A stretch of DNA of 64,000 bases, taken from the NCBI GenBank assembly GCA_934277945.1, contig CAKQWA010000002.1, positions 1-64,000 of the forward strand, read 5' to 3'. Source of the stretch: an uncultured Alphaproteobacteria bacterium (GTDB taxonomy: Bacteria > Pseudomonadota > Alphaproteobacteria > CAAGCB01 > CAG-977). A program made the translations under genes and the position numbers. The notes beneath the pieces were generated by a model that was not told the origin of the DNA, did not search any database, and worked only from the letters and a program-made list of their open reading frames with translations. Numbering within the stretch: position 1 is the first letter of the stretch; the number at the start of each line of letters is the position of its first letter. Below are positions 1-7,616 of the stretch, in pieces.

Positions 1-114
1 GTCAACGCACAGCGCTTCCCAATCCGTGAAACTTTGCGACAGAACGGAATCCAAGCAATCGCGCAAATACGGCTCCGCGTTGTATACGGGTATCACGACG
101 CTGATTTCAGACAT
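1..114 (-). CDS. Family 2 glycosyltransferase, N-terminal fragment
   Basis: Reading the minus strand from the ATG at 114 gives MSEISVVIPVYNAEPYLRDC and on to the window edge without a stop. The pattern VSVVIPVYN(A/G)..YL..CLDS(V/I)L.Q is the classic start of the GT-A fold of GT2 family enzymes, which transfer sugars from nucleotide donors during surface polysaccharide synthesis. A GGAGA ribosome site lies just upstream. The start overlaps the end of the recombinase-like gene by 8 bp, so it is probably the next cistron of the rhamnose operon. Only 38 residues are visible, so donor and acceptor cannot be inferred. Confidence 0.85.
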   Translation of the reverse strand, partial: MSEISVVIPVYNAEPYLRDCLDSVLSQSFTDWEALCVD

Positions 115-697
115 GTTTTTCTCCGCTCAAATTGAAGTACTCCGCGTGTTCCGCAAGGAAGCGTTTGAAGTTGTAGTAATCGACGCGCATGATTTTGGCG
201 ATTTTGCCCTTGCCGACGCCGGAAGCCAGCAACGCGGCGATTTCCGCCTCTTTGCCGTCAAGACGCGATTTCTTGTTGCGCGTCCCCGCCTTTCTGCCCA
301 GCGTTTTGCCTGCCTGACGGCTTTTGCGCAAGCCCTCTTTCGTGCGTTCGGAGCGCGTTTGCGCCGCGATGCGCGACACCAGTTCAAAAACGTTGATTAA
401 AACGGGCGTCGCCATATCTCCGCCCAGAGTCGCGCTGTCCGCGCATGAGCACAAAATAACGCCTTTTGTCAGCAATTCCTTCATTGCCGCAATCACGGGA
501 ACGACGTCCGCCCCCAAGCGCGTCCAATTTTCCAGCAAAAGCAAATCGCCCGCTTTCAAGCCGCTTTCGGACAATTCCCTTTCGCCCGCCAGCCAGCCGC
601 CGATTTGCAAATTCCGGTTTTGCGCGTACGATTCGATCGCGGTTTGCTGACTGCGCAAATCCGCCTCGTTCGCCGTTTGCAAATACCCGTAAATCAT
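107..697 (-). CDS. Serine recombinase-like protein lacking catalytic residues
   Basis: The resolvase/invertase N-terminal fold and a C-terminal helix-turn-helix (about 145-185) are recognisable, but the active site is gone. The usual YGY(I/L)RVS reads YGYLQTA here, so the nucleophilic Ser is Ala9 and the catalytic Arg is Gln7. The usual SRLGR reads TRLGA, keeping Arg60 but replacing the second Arg with Ala63. An intact relative at 13494-14099 shows all these residues. The start at 697 is chosen because its ATG overlaps the rfbB stop (ATGA); the longer form to 730 is less likely. It sits between rfbB and a glycosyltransferase, suggesting a DNA-binding regulator of the polysaccharide operon rather than a recombinase. 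That role is inference. Confidence 0.82.
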   Translation of the reverse strand: MIYGYLQTANEADLRSQQTAIESYAQNRNLQIGGWLAGERELSESGLKAGDLLLLENWTRLGADVVPVIAAMKELLTKGVILCSCADSATLGGDMATPVLINVFELVSRIAAQTRSERTKEGLRKSRQAGKTLGRKAGTRNKKSRLDGKEAEIAALLASGVGKGKIAKIMRVDYYNFKRFLAEHAEYFNLSGEKHV

Positions 698-1719
698 GCC
701 GCCGTTCCCCGATATTTTTTCAAGTACCACTCAACCGTTTTGACAATGCCGGTATCGAAATTTTCGTCCGCTTTCCAGCCTAATTCCGTTTCCAGTTTCG
801 TCGCGTCGATGGCGTAGCGGCGATCGTGTCCCGCGCGGTCTTTGACGAACGTGACCAATTCCTTGTATTTACCTTCCTTGCGCGGCGCTTCGCGGTCGAG
901 AATGGCGCAAATCGTGTCCACAATCTGCAAATTGTTGCGTTCGTTGCGCCCGCCGACATTGTACGTTTCGCCCGACACGCCCTTGCGGTAAATCAAATCA
1001 ATCGCCTTGCAATGATCCAGAACGTACAGCCAGTCGCGAATGTTCTTGCCGTCGCCGTAAACGGGAATGTTCTCGCCGTTCAGACATTTGCGGATGATTG
1101 TCGGAATCAGTTTTTCGCCGTGCTGTTTCGGTCCGTAGTTGTTCGAGCAATTCGACGTCGTGACGTTCATGCCGTAAGTGTGATGATACGCGCGCACGAG
1201 CAAATCGGAACTTGCCTTGGATGCGGAATACGGCGAATTCGGCGCGTACGGCGTCGTTTCCGTAAAGAATCCGGTTTCGCCGAGCGTGCCGTAGACCTCG
1301 TCCGTCGAAATGTGGTGGAAGCGGCATTTTTCATATCCCGCCTTGACCTTGAACGGTTCGTCCATCCAATGACGGCGCGCGGTTTCCAGCAGCGTGAACG
1401 TGCCTAAAACGTTTGTTTTAACGAAGATTTCGGGACCTTTGATTGAATTGTCGACATGGCTTTCGGCGGCGAAATGAATCACGCCGCGAATGTCGTGTCC
1501 GGCAAAAATCTTTTCAACCAGTTCCTTGTCCGTAATATCGCCCTTGATAAAAACGTAGCGCGGATTGTCCCGCACTTCCGCCAAATTTGCTTCATCGGCG
1601 GCGTACGTCATCTTGTCCAGATTGACAAGCGTGATTTCGGGATGCGCTTTGAGAAAATAAGGAACGAAGTTCGACCCGATGAACCCCGCGCCGCCCGTCA
1701 CTAAAACCGTTTCAGACAT
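694..1719 (-). CDS. rfbB: dTDP-glucose 4,6-dehydratase
   Basis: Second step of dTDP-L-rhamnose synthesis: NAD-dependent conversion of dTDP-glucose to dTDP-4-keto-6-deoxyglucose in the cytoplasm. The 341-residue protein has the extended SDR layout: GGAGFIGSNF nucleotide-binding motif at about 8-17, STDEVYG containing the dehydratase Asp-Glu pair, and YSASKASSD carrying the YxxxK catalytic pair. Length is normal for RmlB. A GGAAGG-type ribosome site precedes the ATG. It overlaps rfbD by 19 bp, and its stop overlaps the recombinase-like start, so translation is coupled through the operon. Confidence 0.97.
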   Translation of the reverse strand: MSETVLVTGGAGFIGSNFVPYFLKAHPEITLVNLDKMTYAADEANLAEVRDNPRYVFIKGDITDKELVEKIFAGHDIRGVIHFAAESHVDNSIKGPEIFVKTNVLGTFTLLETARRHWMDEPFKVKAGYEKCRFHHISTDEVYGTLGETGFFTETTPYAPNSPYSASKASSDLLVRAYHHTYGMNVTTSNCSNNYGPKQHGEKLIPTIIRKCLNGENIPVYGDGKNIRDWLYVLDHCKAIDLIYRKGVSGETYNVGGRNERNNLQIVDTICAILDREAPRKEGKYKELVTFVKDRAGHDRRYAIDATKLETELGWKADENFDTGIVKTVEWYLKKYRGTAA

Positions 1720-2525
1720 CTGATTAAACTTTCCTTCCAGTAAGGGATTTCCAAATTGAACGTCTTTTTAATTTTCGTCTTGTCCAGCACGGAAAAGTGC
1801 GGACGCGCCGCTTTTGTCGGATATTCGGCGGAATGAATCGGATTGACTTTGCATTTCAATCCGCTCAAAGCCATGATTTCAACGGCGAAGTCGTACCAAC
1901 TGCACACGCCCTCGTTCGCGTAATGATAAATTTCGTGCGATCCCTTTTTCACGCGCGGCAGAACGCGTATAACCGCCGCCGCCAAATCGTCAGCGTACGT
2001 CGGCGTGCCGACCTGATCGAAAACGACGTTCAGCGTGTCGCGCTCCGCGCCCAGACGGCGCATTGTTTTCACAAAATTCGTCCCGTGAACGCCGTACATC
2101 CAGCCCGTGCGAATGACAACGCCCGTCGGCGCGTATTCCATAACCGCGCGCTCGGATTCCGCTTTCGATTGCGCGTAAACGCCGATCGGCGCGGGCGCGT
2201 CCGCTTCCGTATACGGCACGCAATTTTTTCCGTCAAAGACGTAATCCGTCGAAACATGCACAACCGTTTCGACCCCGCTTTGCGCCAGATTTTTTACGCC
2301 GTCAACGTTGATTTTGCGGCACAAATCCCTCTCGTCCTCTGCCATGTCGACCGCCGTGTACGCCGCACAGTTGACAATCGAATCAACGCCGTTTTCCCCG
2401 ACAAAACGCTTCACCGCTTCGGCGTTCGTAATGTCCAGCGTATCGGCATCCGCGAAAAGCGCGTCCGTCCCCGCTTCCTTTAACGCCGTGCCCAGTTGTC
2501 CGTACGCGCCGGTGATTAAAAGCAT
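1701..2525 (-). CDS. rfbD: dTDP-4-dehydrorhamnose reductase
   Basis: Final step of dTDP-L-rhamnose synthesis, the NAD(P)H-dependent reduction of dTDP-4-keto-L-rhamnose. The 274-residue protein starts with the Rossmann motif LLITGAYGQLGTAL, contains HVSTDYVFDG and the YxxxK catalytic pair in YAQSKAESE, and ends in a typical RmlD C-terminal region. AAGGAG lies about 9 nt before the ATG at 2525. The start overlaps the end of rfbC by 10 bp. Pathway order within the operon is A-C-D-B, and all four enzymes are present, so the cell can make activated rhamnose for O-antigen or capsule. Confidence 0.97.
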   Translation of the reverse strand: MLLITGAYGQLGTALKEAGTDALFADADTLDITNAEAVKRFVGENGVDSIVNCAAYTAVDMAEDERDLCRKINVDGVKNLAQSGVETVVHVSTDYVFDGKNCVPYTEADAPAPIGVYAQSKAESERAVMEYAPTGVVIRTGWMYGVHGTNFVKTMRRLGAERDTLNVVFDQVGTPTYADDLAAAVIRVLPRVKKGSHEIYHYANEGVCSWYDFAVEIMALSGLKCKVNPIHSAEYPTKAARPHFSVLDKTKIKKTFNLEIPYWKESLIRCLKRF

Positions 2526-3064
2526 GGCGTAAACTCCTTAAAGCGCGGATGACATTTGTCTTTATCGGACAGAATCATTCTGTCCGCCGGCACGCGCCAG
2601 TCGATGTTCAGATCGGGATCTTTCAGGTCAATGCCGCCTTCCGCCTCTTTGCAATACAGGTTGTCGCACTTGTAAGCGAAAACCGCCGTGTCGCTTAACA
2701 CGGAAAAACCGTGGGCGAATCCGCGCGGAATGAATAATTGACGATTGTTTTCGGCGGACAGTTCAACGGCTTCGTATTTGCCGAACGTTGCGGAATCCGC
2801 ACGTAAATCGACCGCGACGTCCAGCACTTTGCCGGACAAAACGCGCACCAGTTTCGCCTGCGCGTGTTCCCCCTTTTGAAAGTGCAGTCCGCGCACCACG
2901 CCGTACGACGATTTCGACTGGTTGTCCTGCACGAACTTCGCCGCAATGCCGTTGTCGGCAAACAGTTTTTCGTTGTAACTTTCAAAAAAGTATCCGCGCG
3001 CGTCTTCAAAAACACGCGGCTCGAAAATCACCGGTCCGGCAATGGCGGTTTGAATAAACGGCAT
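2516..3064 (-). CDS. rfbC: dTDP-4-dehydrorhamnose 3,5-epimerase
   Basis: Third step of the rhamnose pathway: double epimerisation of dTDP-4-keto-6-deoxyglucose. The 182-residue cupin-fold protein shows the family signatures FEPRVFEDARGYFFESYN near the N-terminus, FVQDNQSKSSYGVVRGLHFQ with the catalytic His, and LDVAVDLR in the barrel. Length matches RmlC. AAGGAGA precedes the ATG at 3064. It lies 9 bp after rfbA and overlaps rfbD, consistent with a single transcript starting upstream of rfbA. Confidence 0.97.
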   Translation of the reverse strand: MPFIQTAIAGPVIFEPRVFEDARGYFFESYNEKLFADNGIAAKFVQDNQSKSSYGVVRGLHFQKGEHAQAKLVRVLSGKVLDVAVDLRADSATFGKYEAVELSAENNRQLFIPRGFAHGFSVLSDTAVFAYKCDNLYCKEAEGGIDLKDPDLNIDWRVPADRMILSDKDKCHPRFKEFTPCF

Positions 3065-3073
3065 TTTCTCTCC

Positions 3074-3961
3074 TTAAAACAGCGGCGTATGGATTTTTTC
3101 GTCCGCCAGTTTGAACAAATACTGCCCGTAACTGTTTTTCTTCATCAGTTCGGCTTTCGCCAGCACCTGCTCGCGCGTGATAAATCCGTTTAAATAAGCG
3201 ATTTCCTCCAAGCACGCGACTTTAATTCCCTTGCGCTTTTCAATCGCTTCAACGTAAGACGACGCTTGCAGAAGACTGTCGTGCGTTCCCGTGTCGAACC
3301 AGTCGATATCGCGGTTGAAAATTTCGACTTTCAGTTTGCCGCGGCGCAGATATTCCTTGTTGACGTCGGTGATTTCCAATTCCCCGCGCGCAGACGGTTT
3401 CAGGTTTTTGGCGATTTGAACGACGTCGTTGTCGTAAAAATACAAACCGGGGACGGCGTAGTGCGATTTGGGCTGTCGAGGCTTTTCTTCAATGCTGACG
3501 ACGTTGAAATCCTTGTCGAATTCGACGACGCCGTAACGTTCGGGATCGTTGACGTAGCACCCGAAAATCACGCCGCCCTCTTTAAGTTCGGCGGCATCTT
3601 TGAGATGCTTTGTCAGCGCCGAACCGTTGAAAATGTTGTCGCCCAGCACCAGCGCGACGTTATCCTTGCCGATAAATTCCTCGCCGATGATGAACGCCTG
3701 CGCCAATCCGTCGGGCGACGGCTGTTCGGCGTAACTCATTTTAATTCCCAAATCTTCGCCCGTGCCGAACAAACGCTTGAAGCCGGGCAAATCGGTCGGC
3801 GTGGAAATCAGCAGAATTTCGCTGATGCCCGCACGCAAAAGCAAGGACATCGGGTAATACACCATCGGCTTGTCGTAAACGGGAATCATCTGCTTTGACA
3901 AAGCGATTGTCGCGGGATACAAACGCGTTCCCGATCCGCCCGATAAAATAATGCCTTTCAT
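3074..3961 (-). CDS. rfbA: Glucose-1-phosphate thymidylyltransferase
   Basis: First step of dTDP-rhamnose synthesis, joining dTTP and glucose-1-phosphate. The nucleotidyltransferase signature GIILSGGSGTRLYP with the following SKQMIPVYDKPM is at the N-terminus, and LGDNIF and EEKPRQPKS further in are also typical of RmlA. The start at 3961 (ATG) is preferred over the in-frame TTG at 3964 because GGAGGG sits at ideal spacing. It is the first gene of the operon; its promoter should lie in 3962-4200 on the minus strand but no convincing -35/-10 pair was singled out. Confidence 0.97.
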   Translation of the reverse strand: MKGIILSGGSGTRLYPATIALSKQMIPVYDKPMVYYPMSLLLRAGISEILLISTPTDLPGFKRLFGTGEDLGIKMSYAEQPSPDGLAQAFIIGEEFIGKDNVALVLGDNIFNGSALTKHLKDAAELKEGGVIFGCYVNDPERYGVVEFDKDFNVVSIEEKPRQPKSHYAVPGLYFYDNDVVQIAKNLKPSARGELEITDVNKEYLRRGKLKVEIFNRDIDWFDTGTHDSLLQASSYVEAIEKRKGIKVACLEEIAYLNGFITREQVLAKAELMKKNSYGQYLFKLADEKIHTPLF

Positions 3962-3964
3962 CAA

Positions 3965-4280
3965 CCCTCCGAAAAACGCCTGCGCCGCGTTTTTTGCACG
4001 AAACCGGCAAAACCGCCTTGCAATACCTCTCCAAAAGTATTCAAGGAAAACCTTCGTATTTTTTGAGAAAACCGGACGCTTTGCGGCATCTCTTAAAAAG
4101 AGGGCGCGCCGTTATTTTTGCAAAAACAAATTGCATGTGCGGCGGGCTTTTGATATACATGCATGAAAGGAACGTTAAATCTGAAAATGCGCGAACATTT
4201 TGATTTCATTTGCTTTATATGAGCATTTGATTACGCGCGACGCATTGTTTTCCGGACTGAAAACGCCAAACTGTTATCGC
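3965..4280. other. Intergenic region upstream of the rfb operon
   Basis: No credible gene, tRNA or repeat was found between rfbA and the promoter at 4281. The stretch is expected to contain the minus-strand promoter of the rhamnose operon. Short open frames here have no ribosome site or recognisable sequence. Confidence 0.5.
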
Positions 4281-4309
4281 TTGAAATTGCGAGCGGCTTT
4301 TGCTAGTAT
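4281..4309 (+). promoter_or_regulatory. Strong sigma70-type promoter for the candidate small RNA
   Basis: TTGAAA at 4281-4286 and TAGTAT at 4304-4309 are separated by exactly 17 bp, and TGC immediately before TAGTAT forms an extended -10. The predicted transcription start falls near 4316, exactly at the first base of a stable hairpin. No open frame with a ribosome site follows for over 300 bp, so the promoter most likely drives a non-coding RNA. Confidence 0.65.
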
Positions 4310-4315
4310 AAAGTT

Positions 4316-4527
4316 GCGTTTGTGACAAAGACAAGCGCAGGGCGTCAGAAACCCTTTTGAATGTAGTCGCATTGCATATCGCGACTTTAAATATTTATGC
4401 CGATTTCTGTCCCGTAAGGGCGGATGTCGGCTGAATACGGCTTTCTGCCCAATAGGTCGAGCCGTAAACATTCATACGGTTTCTGATTATGGGGACAAGT
4501 GTTTTACTTGGTTTCGTTTGTTTTTCC
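4316..4527 (+). ncRNA. Candidate structured small RNA, family not recognised
   Basis: Hand folding gives a coherent architecture. A 5' hairpin pairs GCGTTTGT (4316-4323) with ACAAGCGC (4331-4338). A closing stem pairs TCAGAAACC (4345-4353) with GGTTTCTGA (4478-4486) and GAATG (4359-4363) with CATTC (4469-4473). Three internal hairpins follow: AGTCGC/GCGACT (4365-4386); GCCGA plus TCTGTCC with GGGCGGA plus TCGGC (4399-4431, loop CGTAA); TACGGCT/AGCCGTA (4436-4466). A final CAAGT/ACTTG hairpin (4496-4510) is followed by a T-rich run. Motifs of tmRNA, SRP RNA and RNase P RNA were not found. It lies just outside the mobile element. The reverse complement folds similarly, so strand rests on the promoter. 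Confidence 0.55.
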
Positions 4528-4622
4528 TCCTTGTTTCTTGTTGTCTTCAACATATTGATATTCCTTAATAAATCCGCTTTTCTGCCTTTGGAAGCCAAGC
4601 GCGGGCGTTTTCTGTTTTGAAC

Positions 4623-4631
4623 GGATTTTTT
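4623..4631. repeat. Candidate left attachment core (GGATTTTTT)
   Basis: GGATTTTTT recurs in the same orientation at 16156-16164. Each copy lies directly outside the paired TGTTACCC repeats, the geometry expected of attL and attR cores. The sequence is short and T-rich, so chance identity cannot be excluded. Confidence 0.35.
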
Positions 4632-4639
4632 CTCCGCTT

Positions 4640-4661
4640 TGTTACCCGTGTGTTACCCCGA
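4640..4661 (+). promoter_or_regulatory. Paired TGTTACCC repeats, candidate integrase arm sites (left)
   Basis: TGTTACCCG at 4640 and TGTTACCCCGA at 4651 are direct repeats 11 bp apart, about one helical turn. The 11-mer TGTTACCCCGA recurs at 16134 with another TGTTACCCG exactly 11 bp later. Tyrosine integrases with an N-terminal arm-binding domain, like the one starting at 4678, bind such repeats flanking the core. The position just before the integrase ribosome site would also allow autoregulation. Confidence 0.6.
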
Positions 4662-4677
4662 CAAAGGAGAAAAAACA

Positions 4678-5865
4678 ATGAATATCAACAAATCTTTCAT
4701 AAACGATCTGCGCTTTGACGGTGCGGAAAGAACCTATTTTGACGATTCCCTCAAAGGCTTCGGCGTGCGTGTCCGCAAAGATTCCGCCAGTTATATCGTG
4801 ATGTACCGCAACGCTTACGGAAAACAAAAGAAACTGACAATCGCCAAAACATCTCAAATCACGCCTGCGCAAGCGCGCGAAGAAGCAAAACAGATTTTTG
4901 CTCTTGTCGTTCAAGGGAAAGATCCCCAAAACGACAGAATCGAAAAAAGAAAAGCTTTGACGGTTGCGGAACTGGCGGACTCTTTCTACGAAAAAAGGAA
5001 AATCCGCATTAAGCCCAACACGCGCGCCGATTATGAAAACCATATCCGCAATCACATTAAGCCTTCCATCGGCAAGATGATCGTCAAAGAAGTCTTGCGC
5101 GGAGACATCCAAAGGCTGTATGACGACCTGCTTTCCGGCTCGTATGTCAAAGAACGTTTCAAGCGCGAAGATCATAAATTTATCGCGACGGCGAACAACT
5201 GCCTGTGCGTTTTAAGCGGTATGTTTGAATACGCCATTGACAATGGTTTGATGGAACACAATCCGTGCCGCAGAATTAAAAAAATGCCGAATAACAAACG
5301 GGAAATTTTTCTTGACGAGAACGGCTTAAAACGGTTGGGAGAGGCTTTGCGGCAGAGCAATTATCTTGACAAATACGCGTTAAATTCCGTTCGATTGTTG
5401 GCTATGACCGGTTGTCGGTGCAATGAGATTATGACGCTGAAATGGAAATATATCGACTTCGAATCGCAAGTGTTTCGGTTGCCCGACACGAAAACGGGAG
5501 CGCAAAACCGTCCTTTCGGAATAGCGGTAAAGAACCTGTTGTTAAAAATGAAGATGGAAATCCGTCCTGAAAATGACGAAGATTTTGTATTCCCCCGCGT
5601 AAAGAAAACGGCTGACGTCGCAAAAAACATCTTTAAAAGAACAATCAAAAAATATCCGGGGTTGGAAAATCTTTGCGCCCACGCCTTGCGGCACAGTTTT
5701 GCTTCCATGGCGGCGGCTTTGGGATATTCCGATGCGATCATAGCGGGACTGCTGGGGCATAAACTGCATACGATTACAAACAGATACACGCATCTGACGG
5801 ATAAATCGCTTATCCAAGCCGCCGATGTCGTCAGTGAAAAAATCGCGGAACTGATAGGAATATAA
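4678..5865 (+). CDS. Tyrosine recombinase/integrase
   Basis: 395-residue integrase expected to insert and excise the element. The N-terminus (about 1-90) resembles the arm-DNA-binding domain of P4-type integrases, followed by a SAM-like core-binding domain (about 95-195) and the catalytic domain. All catalytic residues are visible: Arg247 in TGCRCNE, His335 and Arg338 in HALRHS, His361 in LLGHKL, and Tyr370 in TNRYTHL. The ATG at 4678 is preferred over an upstream alternative codon at 4639 because AAAGGAG sits at ideal spacing and the extra residues match nothing in the family. It is transcribed inward from the left end. Confidence 0.95.
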   Translation: MNINKSFINDLRFDGAERTYFDDSLKGFGVRVRKDSASYIVMYRNAYGKQKKLTIAKTSQITPAQAREEAKQIFALVVQGKDPQNDRIEKRKALTVAELADSFYEKRKIRIKPNTRADYENHIRNHIKPSIGKMIVKEVLRGDIQRLYDDLLSGSYVKERFKREDHKFIATANNCLCVLSGMFEYAIDNGLMEHNPCRRIKKMPNNKREIFLDENGLKRLGEALRQSNYLDKYALNSVRLLAMTGCRCNEIMTLKWKYIDFESQVFRLPDTKTGAQNRPFGIAVKNLLLKMKMEIRPENDEDFVFPRVKKTADVAKNIFKRTIKKYPGLENLCAHALRHSFASMAAALGYSDAIIAGLLGHKLHTITNRYTHLTDKSLIQAADVVSEKIAELIGI

Positions 5866-5887
5866 GTAAAAATAATTTCGAAAAGAA

Positions 5888-5920
5888 CTCGATTTATGCT
5901 ATAAACATACATATATCGAG
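5888..5920. promoter_or_regulatory. Inverted repeat in the abiE promoter region
   Basis: CTCGAT (5888-5893) and ATCGAG (5915-5920) form a 6-bp inverted repeat around a TATAAA-containing stretch, ending 11 bp before the AbiEi start. AbiEi antitoxins are known to repress their own promoters through inverted repeats, so this is a candidate operator. The arms are short and the match was found by eye. Confidence 0.4.
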
Positions 5921-5931
5921 GAAAAATTAAA

Positions 5932-6633
5932 ATGAAATTGGACTCTTATAAAAAGCTTCTGGCGTTAGGGTGCTTCGGCAGAAAACAAGCCGAAGCCCTT
6001 TGGCGCGAAAACGCCTCCAAGTATTTGGACGACGCTTTGAAACAGGGATTGATCCGCCGAGTCCGAAAGGATTTATACGTTTCCGTCAGCTTAGAAACGC
6101 ATCAGCCGACCGTGAACAAGTTTGAAATCGCGTCCCGCGTTTCCTCGACCGCCTGCGTTTCCCATCACGCGGCTTTGGAGTTTTACGGATACGCCAATCA
6201 AGTCTTTTACGATATGACGTTCATCAGTCAAAGCAAAGTCAAGCCGTTCGAGTTTGACGGCGTTGCGTATCGTCAAATCTTTTCCGGCATTTCCGAAGGC
6301 GTTTCGGAACAAAACAACGTGCGCGTGACGGATTTGGAACGCTCTGTTCTGGACTGCATCGATGCCGTTGAAAAAGTCTGCGGTCTGGAAGAACTGGATA
6401 ATTGTCTTGATGCGATTCCGTCGTTGGACGAAGACAGGTTGCGGCGTTATCTGCCTTTGTACGGCAAAGCGTTTTTGTATCAAAAAGCGGGGTATTTATT
6501 AGAAAAGCGCCAATCGGATTTAAAGCTGTCGGACGGCTTCTTTGACTTCTGTCAAAAAGGAATCGCTTCACGCCGCTATCTGGGAAAAGGAACGGCGTTA
6601 AACAAGCGTTGGAACCTCTACGTTAAGGAATAA
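5932..6633 (+). CDS. abiEi: AbiEi-type antitoxin/transcriptional regulator
   Basis: 233-residue protein with the features of type IV toxin-antitoxin antitoxins of the AbiEi family: an N-terminal winged helix (about 5-50, including FGRKQAEALW and LIRRVRKDLYV) and the C-terminal domain with SSTACVSHHAALEFYGYANQV and VTDLERSVLDCID. Such proteins repress their own operon and neutralise the nucleotidyltransferase toxin without direct binding. It is followed after 2 bp by abiEii. The pair protects against phage by abortive infection in characterised cases and stabilises mobile elements. Confidence 0.9.
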   Translation: MKLDSYKKLLALGCFGRKQAEALWRENASKYLDDALKQGLIRRVRKDLYVSVSLETHQPTVNKFEIASRVSSTACVSHHAALEFYGYANQVFYDMTFISQSKVKPFEFDGVAYRQIFSGISEGVSEQNNVRVTDLERSVLDCIDAVEKVCGLEELDNCLDAIPSLDEDRLRRYLPLYGKAFLYQKAGYLLEKRQSDLKLSDGFFDFCQKGIASRRYLGKGTALNKRWNLYVKE

Positions 6634-6635
6634 AA

Positions 6636-7568
6636 ATGCTGTTGAGCAAAGCTTTTATCGGGCAGAAAGCCGAAGAATTGAACTTTAACCGCGACACGTT
6701 GGAAAAGGTGGTCCGACTGACGGAGATTTTGAATTTCCTGAATACGGACACGCTGATGAAAGACTGTCTGGCGTTAAAGGGCGGAACGGCGATTAACCTG
6801 ACGATTTTCGATTTGCCCCGCCTGTCGGTCGATATAGATTTGGACTTTACGCAAAACATCGGACGTGAAGAAATGCTGAACGTCCGCGAAAGCCTTAAAA
6901 CGACGCTGCAAAAATATATGAATGCGAACGGTTACGATTTAAGTCCGAAATCGAAGTTCCCTCACGCTTTGGATTCTTTCGTGTTCAGTTATACGAACTG
7001 CGGTGGCGTCAAAGACAATATCAAAGTTGAAATCAATTATTCCTTGCGAACGCATATCCTGCCGGTTGAGCGGGTCAAAGCCGATGTTTTAGGGCAAACG
7101 GTCGAAGTCCGCCGATTGACGAAAACCGAATTGTTCGCAAGCAAAATCGTAGCCCTGTTGTCCAGAACGGCGCCGCGCGATTTATACGACATTCACAATA
7201 TGATCCGGCAAAACGTTTTTCCCGCCGAAGAAAAAGAACTGCTGAAAAAGAGCGTCGTTTTTTATCGGGCACTAAACGATCAAGCCGCGGAAGCCTTTGA
7301 TTTATCGGTCGTTGACGCGTTAAGACCGTATGAAATCAAGACGATGTTGCTGCCCGTCATTCATCGCAAAGAGTTTGTCGATTTGCCGCTGATGAAACAA
7401 ACCGTCAAAGAATACCTGTCGGATTTGTTGATACCGACCAATGAAGAACAAGAGTTTCTGCGGGATTTTGCGAACAAACGCTACTCGCCCGAAAAACTGT
7501 TTTCCGATACGGACATTCTCGACCGCATCCGTTCCCATCCGATGGTGGAATGGAAGATGAGGAAATGA
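6636..7568 (+). CDS. abiEii: AbiEii-type nucleotidyltransferase toxin
   Basis: 310-residue member of the AbiEii/DUF1814 nucleotidyltransferase family. The GG(T/S) motif appears as LKGGTAINL (49-52) and the metal-binding motif as LSVDIDLDF (Asp66, Asp68), with the later KVEINYSLR and FASKIVALLSRTAPRDLYDI also family-typical. Characterised members modify tRNA or other acceptors with NTPs and arrest growth until phage or stress is past. It is translationally linked to abiEi by a 2-bp gap. All motif residues are intact, so it is probably functional. Confidence 0.92.
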   Translation: MLLSKAFIGQKAEELNFNRDTLEKVVRLTEILNFLNTDTLMKDCLALKGGTAINLTIFDLPRLSVDIDLDFTQNIGREEMLNVRESLKTTLQKYMNANGYDLSPKSKFPHALDSFVFSYTNCGGVKDNIKVEINYSLRTHILPVERVKADVLGQTVEVRRLTKTELFASKIVALLSRTAPRDLYDIHNMIRQNVFPAEEKELLKKSVVFYRALNDQAAEAFDLSVVDALRPYEIKTMLLPVIHRKEFVDLPLMKQTVKEYLSDLLIPTNEEQEFLRDFANKRYSPEKLFSDTDILDRIRSHPMVEWKMRK

Positions 7569-7616
7569 TTTTTGAGAAATAATAAAAACTCTATTGCAAA
7601 TATATTTGATTAAAAA

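Noticed and set aside
4316..4527. tmRNA, SRP RNA or RNase P RNA identity for the structured RNA
   Set aside because: No tRNA-like T-arm, no SRP tetraloop/Alu motifs and no RNase P conserved segments were found.
3965..4640. A tRNA gene as integration target
   Set aside because: No cloverleaf or GGTTCGAATCC-type T-arm was found at either end of the element.
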